DNA of 64,000 bases from an uncultured Tateyamaria sp. Lineage in GTDB: Bacteria > Pseudomonadota > Alphaproteobacteria > Rhodobacterales > Rhodobacteraceae. The notes under the pieces are model-generated. The model had not been told where the DNA came from, searched no databases, and was given only the letters and a program-made list of their open reading frames with translations. This document shows positions 18,214 through 27,647 of the stretch, one piece after another; position 1 is the stretch's first letter; each line of letters opens with the position of its first letter. The translations under genes and the position numbers were made by a program. The stretch spans positions 186,001 to 250,000 of the forward strand of contig NZ_CANNES010000005.1 in assembly GCF_947503705.1 (NCBI RefSeq), in the 5' to 3' direction.

Positions 18214-20178
18214 ATGATTACAGAGCTTGGCCATTTCGCCCTTATCCTCGCCTTCGTCGTGGCCCTTGTGCAGACGGTTGTTCCTCTTGTTGGCGCGTGG
18301 CGCAAACATCCCGGCTGGATGGCTGTGGCTGAGCCCGCGGCAACTACGCAATTCCTGCTGATCGGATTTTCCTTTGCGGCCCTCATGTGGGCCTTTGTCG
18401 TATCCGACTTTTCGTTGCGCTTGGTGGTGCTGAACAGCCATTCGGCCAAGCCGCTTTTGTACAAGATTTCAGGGACTTGGGGAAACCACGAAGGATCCAT
18501 GCTGCTTTGGGTTCTGATCGTGGCGCTGTTCGGGGCCATGGCGGCTTGGTTCGGCGGCAATTTGCCCCCCAGCTTGCGCGCCCGGGTGCTGGCCGTGCAA
18601 GGTGCCATTGGCTTGGCCTTTCTGGCCTTTATTCTGTTCACATCGAACCCGTTTCTGCGCCTTGCCGTGCCACCCTTTGATGGGCAGGACTTGAACCCGT
18701 TGTTGCAAGATCCGGGCCTCGCCTTTCATCCGCCGTTTTTGTACCTCGGCTATGTGGGCCTGAGCATGGCGTTTTCCTTTGCTGTTGCCGCCCTGATCGA
18801 GGGACGCGTGGATGCGGCCTGGGGCCGTTGGGTGCGTCCCTGGACGCTGGCGGCGTGGGTGTTTCTGACGATCGGCATCGCGCTTGGGTCCTGGTGGGCC
18901 TATTACGAGTTGGGTTGGGGCGGTTTCTGGTTCTGGGATCCTGTGGAGAACGCATCTTTCATGCCGTGGTTGCTGGCCGCAGCGTTGCTGCATTCGGCCA
19001 TCGTCGTGGAAAAGCGCGAGAGCCTGAAATCCTGGACCATCCTGCTGGCGATCCTCGCCTTTGGCTTTTCGCTGATTGGCACATTCATCGTCCGCTCGGG
19101 CCTTTTGACGTCAGTCCACGCTTTTGCGAATGACCCCGAGCGGGGCGTGTTCATCTTGATGATTATGGGCTTCTTCATGGGCGGCGCGCTGATCCTATTC
19201 GCCCTTCGTGCAGGCGCGATGGAGGCGCGGGGCGTTTTTGGCATGGTCAGTCGCGAAAGCGCGCTGGTGGCCAATAACCTGTTGCTGGCCGTGAGCTGTT
19301 TCGTAGTTTTTGTCGGCACGATGTGGCCGCTCGTGGCCGAGATGTTTTTTGACCGGAAACTGAGCGTGGGACCGCCATTTTTTAACATGGCCTTTACGCC
19401 GTTCATGGTTCTCTTGGGCCTGATCATGCCCGTGGGCGCGATGATGCCCTGGAAACGGGCCAGCCTGACCAAGGCCATGCGGCCTTTGCGCTATGCGTTT
19501 GTGCTGGCAATTGCCTGCGCGGGGTTAGCATGGGCGATGCAGTCCGGGCGGAGCCTGATAGGGCCGATGGGTGCATTCCTGGGGGCCTGGTTGGTCATGG
19601 GAGCAGCAATTGATCTGGCGAGCCGGACGGGCCAGAAATTCAATGCGAGCCGCTTGTGGCGGTTACCACGCGCTGATTGGGGCAAATCGGTGGCCCATGC
19701 CGGACTTGGTATAACGATGCTGGGTGTTGCGGGCCTAACCTCTTGGCAGTCCGAGGACATTCGGGTCGCGCAGATTGGTGCGCCCTATGAAGTGGGGGGC
19801 TATACCATCGAGTTGGATGGCGTTGAGGAATTCGAAGGGCCGAACTTCTTGTCGACCATGGCGCTGATCACCTTGTCCAAGGATGGCCAGGAAATCGCTC
19901 AGATGCGCCCTGAAAAACGGATTTATCCAGTGGCGCAGATGCCCACGACAGAGGCGGCGATCGACTATAATCTGGCGCGGGACGTCTATATCGTTATCGG
20001 TGACGAGCAGGTCAATGGAGGATGGGCGGTGCGAACTTATATCAAGCCTCTCACCAACTGGATCTGGATCGGCTGTGCCCTGATGGCGCTGGGTGGTTTC
20101 CTTTCTCTTAGCGACCGTCGGTTCCGTGTGGCGGCAGGCAGCCGCAAAGCCCAAGCGAAAACGGTGCCAGCCGAATGA
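18214..20178 (+). CDS. ccmF: Heme lyase CcmF
   Basis: A 654-residue polytopic inner-membrane protein that, with CcmH, attaches heme from CcmE to apocytochrome c. The tryptophan-rich WWD-type motif WGGFWFWDPVENASFMPW lies near residues 235-252, amid about fifteen membrane helices, with a periplasmic loop near the C-terminus. The ATG beginning MITELGHF is the family start. Its stop overlaps the ATG of the next small gene (ATGA). Confidence 0.96.
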   Translation: MITELGHFALILAFVVALVQTVVPLVGAWRKHPGWMAVAEPAATTQFLLIGFSFAALMWAFVVSDFSLRLVVLNSHSAKPLLYKISGTWGNHEGSMLLWVLIVALFGAMAAWFGGNLPPSLRARVLAVQGAIGLAFLAFILFTSNPFLRLAVPPFDGQDLNPLLQDPGLAFHPPFLYLGYVGLSMAFSFAVAALIEGRVDAAWGRWVRPWTLAAWVFLTIGIALGSWWAYYELGWGGFWFWDPVENASFMPWLLAAALLHSAIVVEKRESLKSWTILLAILAFGFSLIGTFIVRSGLLTSVHAFANDPERGVFILMIMGFFMGGALILFALRAGAMEARGVFGMVSRESALVANNLLLAVSCFVVFVGTMWPLVAEMFFDRKLSVGPPFFNMAFTPFMVLLGLIMPVGAMMPWKRASLTKAMRPLRYAFVLAIACAGLAWAMQSGRSLIGPMGAFLGAWLVMGAAIDLASRTGQKFNASRLWRLPRADWGKSVAHAGLGITMLGVAGLTSWQSEDIRVAQIGAPYEVGGYTIELDGVEEFEGPNFLSTMALITLSKDGQEIAQMRPEKRIYPVAQMPTTEAAIDYNLARDVYIVIGDEQVNGGWAVRTYIKPLTNWIWIGCALMALGGFLSLSDRRFRVAAGSRKAQAKTVPAE

Positions 20179-20360
20179 TGAGTGGAAAGGTGATGGGCAA
20201 AGCATTGTTCCTTGCCACGCTTTGGATTGCTATTTTGTACGCCAACAACGTCGAACCACCCTACCTTTTGTTCGCCTTCGGTGCTTCAATTTTTGTTCTT
20301 TTGGAAGAAACCAAAGCGATAGCGAAATGGTTCAAAACCTGCCTGTTTGAAAGGTCATGA
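20175..20360 (+). CDS. Small membrane protein of unknown function
   Basis: A 61-residue protein that I do not recognise. One or two hydrophobic stretches (ALFLATLWIAILYA and LLFAFGASIFVLLEE) suggest a bitopic membrane hairpin, followed by a basic C-terminus with one cysteine. It overlaps the ccmF stop and ends 2 bases before the ccmH GTG, so it is placed as a ccm operon member. Base composition is clearly AT-richer than its neighbours: about 42% G+C over 20221-20340 by hand count. An internal ATG at 20193 preceded by GGAAAGG is an alternative start. Confidence 0.55.
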   Translation: MMSGKVMGKALFLATLWIAILYANNVEPPYLLFAFGASIFVLLEETKAIAKWFKTCLFERS

Positions 20361-20361
20361 T

Positions 20362-20820
20362 GTGAGAATTTTGGTGGCTGTTTTGATCGTCAGTCTGTCC
20401 ACGACAGTCGCGCTCGCACTGGACCCGTCCGAGATGCTGGATGATCCGGTACAAGAGGCGCAGGCGCGCGAATTGGATCACGCGATGCGGTGTGTCGTTT
20501 GTCAGTCGGAATCTGTCGCCTCGTCCAACGCTCAATGGGCCATCGACACCCGCCGCGTGATCCGCGAACAGGTGGCGGCGGGCAAGACCAACGACGAGAT
20601 CATCGACTTTTTCGTGGAACGGTACGGCGAATTTGTCCTGATGAACCCACGGCCCAGCGGGTCAAATTGGCTCTTGTGGGCGGCGGGGCCATTGATGTTC
20701 CTCACTGCGCTCGGGGTCGGTATCGGCTATGTCCGGGCGCGCAGCAAAGCGCCACAGCCGATCCAAACCGGCCTGAGCGAGGACGAAGCCAAACGCTTGC
20801 GCGAAATTCTCGACGAGTGA
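20362..20820 (+). CDS. ccmH: Cytochrome c maturation protein CcmH
   Basis: A 152-residue thiol reductant of apocytochrome c. It has a cleavable signal (RILVAVLIVSLSTTVALA), the CXXC pair C44/C47 in MRCVVCQSES, and a C-terminal membrane helix (WLLWAAGPLMFLTALGVGIGY). It lacks the TPR half found in longer CcmH proteins, which matches CcmH/CcmL of alphaproteobacteria. The start is a GTG placed after AAAGG (20350-20354); no in-frame ATG precedes the signal peptide. Confidence 0.92.
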   Translation: MRILVAVLIVSLSTTVALALDPSEMLDDPVQEAQARELDHAMRCVVCQSESVASSNAQWAIDTRRVIREQVAAGKTNDEIIDFFVERYGEFVLMNPRPSGSNWLLWAAGPLMFLTALGVGIGYVRARSKAPQPIQTGLSEDEAKRLREILDE

Positions 20821-20893
20821 CGCGTCGTTTGGGCTTTTCTGAACCGAACGGTTTGGTATTGAGGGGTAGTTCGCACCCTTAGGAGGCCGCGCC

Positions 20894-21670
20894 ATGAATT
20901 ACGAGACCCTCACCTATGCGCTTGAGGACGGCATTGCGCTGATCACTTTGAACCGGCCAGACGTGATGAATGCGCTCACGACCCAAATGCGGGCCGAGAT
21001 CGAAGACGCTGTTAAAACTGGCGGCCAAGCGGCGCGGGTCGTGGTGCTGACCGGGGCAGGGCGCGCGTTCTGTTCGGGGCAGGATCTGGGGGATCGGGCC
21101 AATGCGGGCAACCTTGATCTGGAACGGACGCTGCGCGATGAATACACGCCGATGCTGAACGCCATCATCGACTGCCCGGTGCCGACGATTGCGGCGGTGA
21201 ATGGGGCTGCGGCGGGTGCGGGTGCGAACCTTGCTTTGGCGTGCGATGTGGTGATTGCCAGTGACAAAGCGTATTTCCTTCAGGCCTTTACACGCATCGG
21301 ACTGATCCCGGATGCTGGTGGCACCTATGTAATGCCGCGCACGATGGGCATGGCCAAAGCGATGGGGGCGGCGCTGTTTGCGGACAAGATCAGTGCACGC
21401 GATGCAGATGCCTGGGGCCTGATCTGGGAAGCGGTTGAAGACGAGGCTTTTGATGCGCAATGGCGGGCCCGGGCAACCCATCTTGCGACCGGCCCGACCA
21501 AGGCCTTTGCCGCGGCCAAGCGTGTGATCCGTGCCAGTTGGCACAATGACCTTGAGGCGCAATTGGCCGTGGAAGCAACAGAGCAGGGCGATTGCGGCCA
21601 AAGCCGCGACTTCCGCGAGGGCGTCCTGGCCTTTGTCGAAAAGCGCAAGCCTGACTTCGAAGGGCGATAA
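20894..21670 (+). CDS. Enoyl-CoA hydratase/isomerase family protein, PaaG-like
   Basis: A 258-residue crotonase-fold enzyme with the oxyanion-hole segments AFCSGQDL (about residue 57) and AAVNGAAAGAGANLALACD (about 98-116), and the later GLIPDAGGTY. The sequence most resembles PaaG, the isomerase of ring-epoxidised phenylacetyl-CoA, but no other paa gene is nearby, so a general enoyl-CoA hydratase is possible. A perfect AGGAGG sits at 20880-20885. Downstream of ccmH on the same strand. Confidence 0.85.
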   Translation: MNYETLTYALEDGIALITLNRPDVMNALTTQMRAEIEDAVKTGGQAARVVVLTGAGRAFCSGQDLGDRANAGNLDLERTLRDEYTPMLNAIIDCPVPTIAAVNGAAAGAGANLALACDVVIASDKAYFLQAFTRIGLIPDAGGTYVMPRTMGMAKAMGAALFADKISARDADAWGLIWEAVEDEAFDAQWRARATHLATGPTKAFAAAKRVIRASWHNDLEAQLAVEATEQGDCGQSRDFREGVLAFVEKRKPDFEGR

Positions 21671-21721
21671 GCCCGGCTTTCGCGCCCGCCAGTGTCTAAA
21701 CGGCGGCGGGTCAAAGGTACC

Positions 21722-22519
21722 TTACACCAAGCGTTCAAGGATGATCGACGTCTCGGCCTGAAGGTCGAAGAAGTCGGCATTCTCGAAATAGGCCACGATC
21801 CGTCCGTCCACGACCAAGGTTGCGGTGCCGTCATCGTCCTCACCAAAGAACACGTTGGGTTCGGTGTTTCCCTCGTAGGAATAGACAATATCGTCCTGCA
21901 CGGCGTTGAAATCGGTGATCTGTACGGGTTCATCGGGGTCGACCCATTGGCCGACATTGACCAGGTCGCTGCCACTGCCGGTGTTCACCACATCGTTGCT
22001 GCCCGCGATGATGATATCATTGCCCACACCGCCGTTCAGCGTGTCCGCTTCGCCGGTATCGGCATCCAGATCAATAAAGCTTTCGATATCCGCGTCCGTG
22101 AGCGTGGTGCCCGTCAGAACGGCGTTCTGAGTTGCATCGAACAGGCCACGCGCGTCGATGATGTCTGCGCCGCTGATTTGATCGTCACCCACATCGCCGT
22201 TAATCACATCCTCACCTGCACTGCCAAAGATCAGGTCATCTCCCGCGCCGCCGCGCAGGAAGTCATCACCGGATTCGCCCACGATCAGGTCATCACCATC
22301 GCCACCAAAGACGCGGTCGTCATCTGCGCCGGCCAGAACCACATCATCGCCACCCGCCGCGAACACGGTGTCGTCACCACCGCCCGTGTCGATCAAGTCG
22401 TCGCCCTGGCTGCCTTGTGCGCGTTCGTCGCCCTCGTTGAAAGAGTTGTCATCGTCGTCCCCGTTCAGGCCGATTATCAAACCGATCCCGAGCAAGCCCA
22501 AAAGCGCGAATCCAAACAT
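21722..22519 (-). CDS. RTX-type calcium-binding protein, short
   Basis: A 265-residue acidic protein. An N-terminal hydrophobic helix (FGFALLGLLGIGLIIGL) runs straight into DDDD, then about nine GGXGXD-type nonapeptides (GGDGDDLIVGESGDD and kin; about residues 45-115) form calcium beta-rolls. A second short set (ADTLNGGVGNDIIIAG) and a C-terminal beta domain follow. RTX proteins usually leave by type I secretion with a C-terminal signal; here the N-terminal helix could anchor it instead. No ABC exporter is adjacent. Paralogue of the next gene; function unknown. Confidence 0.82.
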   Translation of the reverse strand: MFGFALLGLLGIGLIIGLNGDDDDNSFNEGDERAQGSQGDDLIDTGGGDDTVFAAGGDDVVLAGADDDRVFGGDGDDLIVGESGDDFLRGGAGDDLIFGSAGEDVINGDVGDDQISGADIIDARGLFDATQNAVLTGTTLTDADIESFIDLDADTGEADTLNGGVGNDIIIAGSNDVVNTGSGSDLVNVGQWVDPDEPVQITDFNAVQDDIVYSYEGNTEPNVFFGEDDDGTATLVVDGRIVAYFENADFFDLQAETSIILERLV

Positions 22520-22673
22520 GGCACTATCCCCTCATACATGTCAGTCTGTCTTGTATCGTAGCGGGTCGAAGTCGATCAAACTTTATCGAGCATTGTTCAC
22601 CAGACGTGCACAATGCCCTGTAGCGTGTTGAACTGGAACGAAAAACCGCTCAATCCCAGGTTTGTAAACGCAA

Positions 22674-22704
22674 CAGGCAGGCACCGATAAACAGCGCCTG
22701 CCTG
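22674..22704 (-). terminator. Hairpin, probable terminator of long RTX gene
   Basis: Perfect 9-bp stem CAGGCAGGC/GCCTGCCTG with a 13-base loop, 26 bases past the stop of the RTX gene at 22730. The following minus-strand bases are only weakly T-rich, so it may be an mRNA-stabilising hairpin rather than a terminator. Confidence 0.5.
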
Positions 22705-22729
22705 AATGCGTGAAACCAAAGTACTGCGA

Positions 22730-24451
22730 TCAGAAGTTGGGGTTGAAAACGTCGCCGGGCACGTCTGAAACCAACTGCACCTGATCAGCGGTCAGGCCTG
22801 CACCGCCTGTGACCTGTGCCAGGATTTCGCCGTCCACTAGGATGCTTGCTTCCGCGCCTTCGGTCTCGATCGTGATGACCGGATCGCTGTCTGACATCGC
22901 GCCATCCAACACAAGGAACAACTCATCCTCGGCGCTGTCAAAGTCGGTGATGACTGCCGCGCCAAGGCCATTGCCCAGGCTGTTTTGCAGCAGGTTAAAG
23001 TCATCCGCGCCTGTCCCGCCCGTTGCAGTGTCGCCCGCACCAAAGAAGAGCAGATCAGCGCCGGTGCCGCCATCAAGAAGGTCCGCCGCCCCGTCATCCT
23101 GCAAGAAGCCCGCGTCTTCCAATGCGATGCCAATGGCGTCTTCGATTGTGGCACCGTCACGCAGGGCGCTCAACTCTTCGGTGCTTAGTGGATTTGCCAC
23201 CAGTTCGCCGCTCACCAGAACGTCGGCGCGTTGGCCGCCGCTCAGCGTGTCTTCGCCAAGGCCACCGATTACGGTGTCGTCTTGGGTGCCGCCGTTGACA
23301 AGGTCATTGCCATCATTGCCGTCCACCCAGTCCTCGCCCGCATTGCCGGACAGGGAATCATCGCCGCCCCGGCCTTGCAGCAGGTCGTTGTCGGCATTGC
23401 CGTTGATACGGTCAAAGCCCGCTTCGCCCTGGATAATGTCAGCGCCGCCGTCGCCGTTCAGCGTGTCATCGCCAAAGCCGCCCGTGATATCGTCATTGCC
23501 ACCGCCCGCGTTCAGGATGTCATCGGCCTCGCCCAAGTCAAAGGTTTCGGCGTCATCCGTGCCGTTGGTGACAGGGGGCTCAACCTCGGTGTCTTCATTC
23601 GCCAGGGCGATTTCAACATCATCAGCGCTTAGGTTGCCGGCGGCCCCCACAACACGCGCAATCTCTTCGCCGTCCACGCTGACTACGGCATCGTCGCCAT
23701 CATCCGCGACGGTGATATCAGCGTCTTCGGCCGCTTCGGCCGTCTGGAAATAGACCAGCACCGCGTCGGTACCGGGCTTGTAATCCTCGATCGTCGCGGC
23801 GCCAGAGCCGTCCTCGGCCAGTTCTCCAAACACGGCAAAGCTGTCTGCGCCTGCGCCGCCCGTTGCGCTATCACCGGCGCCAAACAGCAGGAAGTCGTTG
23901 CCATTGCCGCCGTCCAGCGTGTCGGCATCACCATCGTCCACAATCTGGTTGGAGGCGGGCAAGAGGTCTTCGAGGTTGGCACCATCGCGGATCTGCGCCA
24001 GTTGTTCGGTCGTGAATGGAGTTGCTGCGAATTCGCCGCCGATCAAAATATCATCGTCGTTCCGGCCAAAGATCGCATCTTCGCCTTCGCCACCGATCAC
24101 CACATCGTCACCGCTGCCGCCGCGGACAAGGTCGTTGCCGTCGTTGCCGTCCACCCAATCACTGCCGGAGAAGCCCTGGACGGTATCGTCTTGGCCGCGA
24201 CCCTGCATCAGGTCGTTCCCGGCCTCGCCCAGCATGACGTCTTCACCGCCGCCGCCCTGCATCACGTCGTCGCCTGCGCCGCCGCTCATCAGGTCACCGC
24301 CGAGCAGGCCCAGAATGATGTCATCGCCGTCGCCACCGGTTAGCGTGTCTTCGTCCGATGTGCCGGTTTCCATGACACCATCGTCCTCTTCATTCGCATT
24401 CACAGACAGCGCGTCGGTGAAAAGGGCGGGAAACAGCGATAGCAGAAAAAG
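22730..24451 (-). CDS. RTX-type calcium-binding protein with internal duplication
   Basis: A 573-residue acidic protein with an N-terminal hydrophobic stretch (MLFLLSLFPALFTDALS), possibly a signal peptide or anchor, followed by two copies of a module of about 255 residues. Each module has an array of GGXGXD nonapeptides, the sequence DWVDGNDGNDLV, a helical linker (TTEQLAQIRDG / STEELSALRDG), a second short array and a beta domain ending in a V-DGE-A-V segment. The ATG at 24451 is preferred over 24475. Likely calcium-stabilised and exported or surface-exposed. No secretion ABC genes are adjacent; function unknown. Confidence 0.85.
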   Translation of the reverse strand, partial: LFLLSLFPALFTDALSVNANEEDDGVMETGTSDEDTLTGGDGDDIILGLLGGDLMSGGAGDDVMQGGGGEDVMLGEAGNDLMQGRGQDDTVQGFSGSDWVDGNDGNDLVRGGSGDDVVIGGEGEDAIFGRNDDDILIGGEFAATPFTTEQLAQIRDGANLEDLLPASNQIVDDGDADTLDGGNGNDFLLFGAGDSATGGAGADSFAVFGELAEDGSGAATIEDYKPGTDAVLVYFQTAEAAEDADITVADDGDDAVVSVDGEEIARVVGAAGNLSADDVEIALANEDTEVEPPVTNGTDDAETFDLGEADDILNAGGGNDDITGGFGDDTLNGDGGADIIQGEAGFDRINGNADNDLLQGRGGDDSLSGNAGEDWVDGNDGNDLVNGGTQDDTVIGGLGEDTLSGGQRADVLVSGELVANPLSTEELSALRDGATIEDAIGIALEDAGFLQDDGAADLLDGGTGADLLFFGAGDTATGGTGADDFNLLQNSLGNGLGAAVITDFDSAEDELFLVLDGAMSDSDPVITIETEGAEASILVDGEILAQVTGGAGLTADQVQLVSDVPGDVFNPNF

Positions 24452-24612
24452 CATGGCAGACCTCGGCAGATACATTCATTCGTTAATTATTGATGAATGA
24501 TTGATCCTGTTTCCCAGAACTGTCAACGCAGGCGCCCGATTGTGTCGTTTGTGGCACCAATATGACAAAATGCGGGTGATTGTTTGCAACGTTAAATCCT
24601 TGATCACAAAGG

Positions 24613-24646
24613 AAAAGGCCCGCCAGACAGAGCTGACGGGCCTTTA
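24613..24646 (-). terminator. Intrinsic terminator of gltA
   Basis: Perfect 9-bp stem AAAGGCCCG/CGGGCCTTT (24614-24622 and 24637-24645) with a 14-base loop; the minus strand continues with TTTTCCTTT. It is 120 bases past the gltA stop. Flanking A/T runs may let it act in both directions. Confidence 0.8.
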
Positions 24647-24766
24647 TGTGCATTTCGGAGGGTATATTGCCTAATTGGCGTCCGAATTGAGAGCGTTTTA
24701 CCAAATCATCTCAGGGTTGAGAGTAAACTCTCCCATTCCGGGAATTGGTAATAAACACCGAATCTG

Positions 24767-26062
24767 TTAGCGGTTTTCAATGTCCACATAATCGCGCGAC
24801 GTTTCGCCCAGATAGAGCTGCCGGGGGCGACCGATCTTGTTTTGTGGATCGGCGATCATCTCTTTCCACTGCGAAATCCAGCCAACGGTGCGCGACAGCG
24901 CAAAGATGGGCGTGAACATCGAAGTGGGGAAACCCATGGCCTCAAGAATGATGCCCGAGTAGAAGTCCACATTCGGGAACAGCTTTTTCTCGGCGAAGTA
25001 CGGATCTTCGAGCGCCGCTTTTTCAAGTTCTTTGGCGACCTGAAGGACCGGGTTGTTTTCGACACCCAAGAGGTCCAGCACTTCGTCAGCCGATTGCTTC
25101 ATCACGGTGGCGCGGGGGTCGTGGTTTTTGTAGACCCGATGGCCAAAGCCCATCAGGCGGAACGGGTCTTCTTTATCTTTCGCGCGCGCGATGAATTCGG
25201 GGATACGGTCGACCGTGCCAATCTCCTTGAGCATCTCAAGGCAGGCCTGGTTCGCACCACCGTGGGCCGGACCCCAAAGGCACGCGATGCCCGCCGCGAT
25301 ACAGGCGAAGGGGTTTGCCCCGGATGACGAAGCCAAGCGCACGGTCGAGGTCGACGCGTTCTGCTCGTGATCGGCATGCAGTGTAAAGATGCGGTCCATG
25401 GCCCGGCTCAGGATCGGATTCACTTCATAATCTTCAGCGGGCACGGCGAAACACATGCGCAGGAAGTTCGACGCGTAGTCCAGATCATTGCGCGGATAGA
25501 CAAAGGGCTGTCCGATAGAGAACTTGTAAGCCCAAGCCGCAATCGTCGGCATTTTGGCAATCAGACGGATCGAAGCGACTTCACGCTGGTGCGCGTCATG
25601 GATGTCGGTGCTGTCGTGATAAAAGGCCGACATGGCCCCCACAACGCCCGTCATGATCGCCATCGGGTGCGCATCACGGCGGAAACCGCGATAGAAATAC
25701 ACCATTTGCTCGTGAAGCATTGTGTGGTTTGTCACCAGGCTTTCAAACTCTTCGAGCTGTGCGGCAGAGGGCAGGGCACCATACAGAAGCAGATAGCAGA
25801 CTTCGAGGTAGTGTGATTTTTCCGCAAGCTGATCAATGGGATAGCCGCGATGCAACAACACACCTTCGCCGCCGTCGATAAAGGTGATCGTGCTGTCGCA
25901 GCTGGCAGTCGAGGTAAAGCCGGGGTCATAGGTGAACACACCTGCCTGACCGTAGAGCTTGCGAATATCGACCACGTCGGGACCGGCAGTGGGCGAATGG
26001 ATCGGCAAGTCGTAAGTATCGTCGCCAATCGTCAATTTTGCAGTCTTGGGTGCTTCAGCCAT
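24767..26062 (-). CDS. gltA: Citrate synthase (type II)
   Basis: Condenses acetyl-CoA and oxaloacetate to citrate. The 431-residue length and N-terminal domain fit the NADH-sensitive hexameric type II enzyme. Catalytic segments are GPAHGGANQ (His), [14 protein letters not shown] (His) and NVDFYSG (Asp). The start at MAEAPK follows GGAAGAGA; an upstream ATG seven codons earlier lacks such a site. Upstream gltX on the same strand is 104 bases away. Confidence 0.97.
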   Translation of the reverse strand: MAEAPKTAKLTIGDDTYDLPIHSPTAGPDVVDIRKLYGQAGVFTYDPGFTSTASCDSTITFIDGGEGVLLHRGYPIDQLAEKSHYLEVCYLLLYGALPSAAQLEEFESLVTNHTMLHEQMVYFYRGFRRDAHPMAIMTGVVGAMSAFYHDSTDIHDAHQREVASIRLIAKMPTIAAWAYKFSIGQPFVYPRNDLDYASNFLRMCFAVPAEDYEVNPILSRAMDRIFTLHADHEQNASTSTVRLASSSGANPFACIAAGIACLWGPAHGGANQACLEMLKEIGTVDRIPEFIARAKDKEDPFRLMGFGHRVYKNHDPRATVMKQSADEVLDLLGVENNPVLQVAKELEKAALEDPYFAEKKLFPNVDFYSGIILEAMGFPTSMFTPIFALSRTVGWISQWKEMIADPQNKIGRPRQLYLGETSRDYVDIENR

Positions 26063-26166
26063 CAGGTCTCTTCCTTTCGTCACAGGCGGCGCAGCGCGCC
26101 ACGTGTCACCACCTATGCGGGTGGTTCCATCATTAGACTACGCACCTTTTGTGACAGGTGAAACCG

Positions 26167-27567
26167 TCAGGCCGCAGCGTCCTCGAGCCTGGCAAGGGTT
26201 TCTTCGCGTCCCAGAACCAGCATCATGTCAAAAACCGAAGGCGTCACGGCCCGCCCCGCAAGAGCCGCCCTGAGGGGGCCTGCAAGTTTGCCGAATTTGG
26301 TGTCCTTCTGGGCTGCAAAACCGTTCAGGATCGCCTCTAGGCTGTCACGCTCCCAAGTAACGCTTTGCAGCTGCGGCGTCAATTCCTTCAGTATACCACG
26401 GGATACCGGATCAAGCGCTTTTGCGGCCTTGTCATCTGGCGTGATCGGACGGGTCGTTAGGATAAAGTGAGCTTTATCAAGGAGTTCCGGGAAGGTCTTG
26501 GACCGCTCTTTGACGAATGGCAGTGCGTCCATCAGTCCCTTTTGTTGCAGATCATTCAGCGCAGCCATGTCTGCCGCAGCCCGAAATTCGAGAATTTCGC
26601 GCTGCAATGCAGCATCATCCGCCTGTGCCATATGCTGGCCACACAGATTTTCGAGCTTTTTGACGTCGAACCGCGCAGGGCTTTTGCCGATCCCGTTCAG
26701 GTCAAACCAGTCTTGCGCCTGCGCATCGGTGAAAAATTCGTGGTCCCCATGGCTCCAGCCCAGACGGGCGAGATAGTTGCGCATGCCAGCCGCGGGATAA
26801 CCCATGACCTGATATTCCTGCGCGCCCAACGCTCCGTGCCGTTTCGACAGTTTCTTGCCATCGGGGCCGTGGATCAGCGGGATATGGGCCCAAACCGGAA
26901 CGTCCCAACCCATCGCGTCATAAATCATCATTTGCCGCGCTGCATTGTTGAGGTGGTCGTCGCCCCTGATGACATGGGTGACGCCCATGTCATGGTCATC
27001 GACCACAACGGCCAGCATATAGACGGGCGTGCCGTCGCCGCGCAGCAGCACCATATCGTCAAGCTGTTCGTTGCCGATCGTCACGTCGCCCTGCACCGCG
27101 TCGCGGATCACGGTGGTCCCATCTTGTGGCGCCTTGATCCGCACGACAAAGGGCTTGTCGGGGAACGTCGCCGGATCGGCATCGCGCCATGGAGACCGGA
27201 AAAGGGTCGAATGGCCTTTTGCTTTGGCCGCCTCGCGAAAGGCCGCAATTTCGTCCTGGGTCGAGAAGCACTTGTATGCTTTGCCCTCGGCCAACAAGAG
27301 ATTGGCAACCTCAGCATGGCGGTCGGCGCGTTCAAACTGGCTGATCACCTCGCCGTCATGGTCCAGACCCAGCCACGCCATCCCGTCCAGGATCGCTTGC
27401 GTTGCCTCGGGGGTCGAACGCGCCCGGTCCGTGTCTTCGATCCGCAGCAGGAACTTGCCGCCTCGGCCGCGGGCATAAAGCCAGTTGAACAGCGCGGTGC
27501 GCGCACCGCCAATGTGCAAAAAGCCCGTGGGCGAGGGCGCAAAACGGGTGACAACCGGTGTAGACAT
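26167..27567 (-). CDS. gltX: Glutamyl-tRNA synthetase
   Basis: Class I aminoacyl-tRNA synthetase, 466 residues. The HIGH-box variant HIGG is at residues 18-21 and the KMSKS-box variant KLSKR at about 241-245. The C-terminal helical anticodon-binding domain is complete. Many alphaproteobacteria carry two GltX proteins, one charging tRNA-Gln for the amidotransferase route; which this one is cannot be told here. Divergent from comEC with 80 bases between the starts. Confidence 0.96.
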   Translation of the reverse strand: MSTPVVTRFAPSPTGFLHIGGARTALFNWLYARGRGGKFLLRIEDTDRARSTPEATQAILDGMAWLGLDHDGEVISQFERADRHAEVANLLLAEGKAYKCFSTQDEIAAFREAAKAKGHSTLFRSPWRDADPATFPDKPFVVRIKAPQDGTTVIRDAVQGDVTIGNEQLDDMVLLRGDGTPVYMLAVVVDDHDMGVTHVIRGDDHLNNAARQMMIYDAMGWDVPVWAHIPLIHGPDGKKLSKRHGALGAQEYQVMGYPAAGMRNYLARLGWSHGDHEFFTDAQAQDWFDLNGIGKSPARFDVKKLENLCGQHMAQADDAALQREILEFRAAADMAALNDLQQKGLMDALPFVKERSKTFPELLDKAHFILTTRPITPDDKAAKALDPVSRGILKELTPQLQSVTWERDSLEAILNGFAAQKDTKFGKLAGPLRAALAGRAVTPSVFDMMLVLGREETLARLEDAAA

Positions 27568-27647
27568 GAGGCGCGTTTACCTTTCCGTAACCATAATGGT
27601 TCTAGGGTTTTCCTTCCTACTATCCACCATGGGCGCAAGGGGCAAGC

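Noticed and set aside
22809-24500. Long serine/proline-rich frames opposite the RTX gene
   Set aside because: The GGXGXD codons read in reverse give Ser/Pro/Thr-rich open frames; no start signals or family features.
27599-27613. SOS-box-like GTTC near the comEC start
   Set aside because: The second half-site is missing at N7 (TTCC), so it falls short of the LexA consensus.
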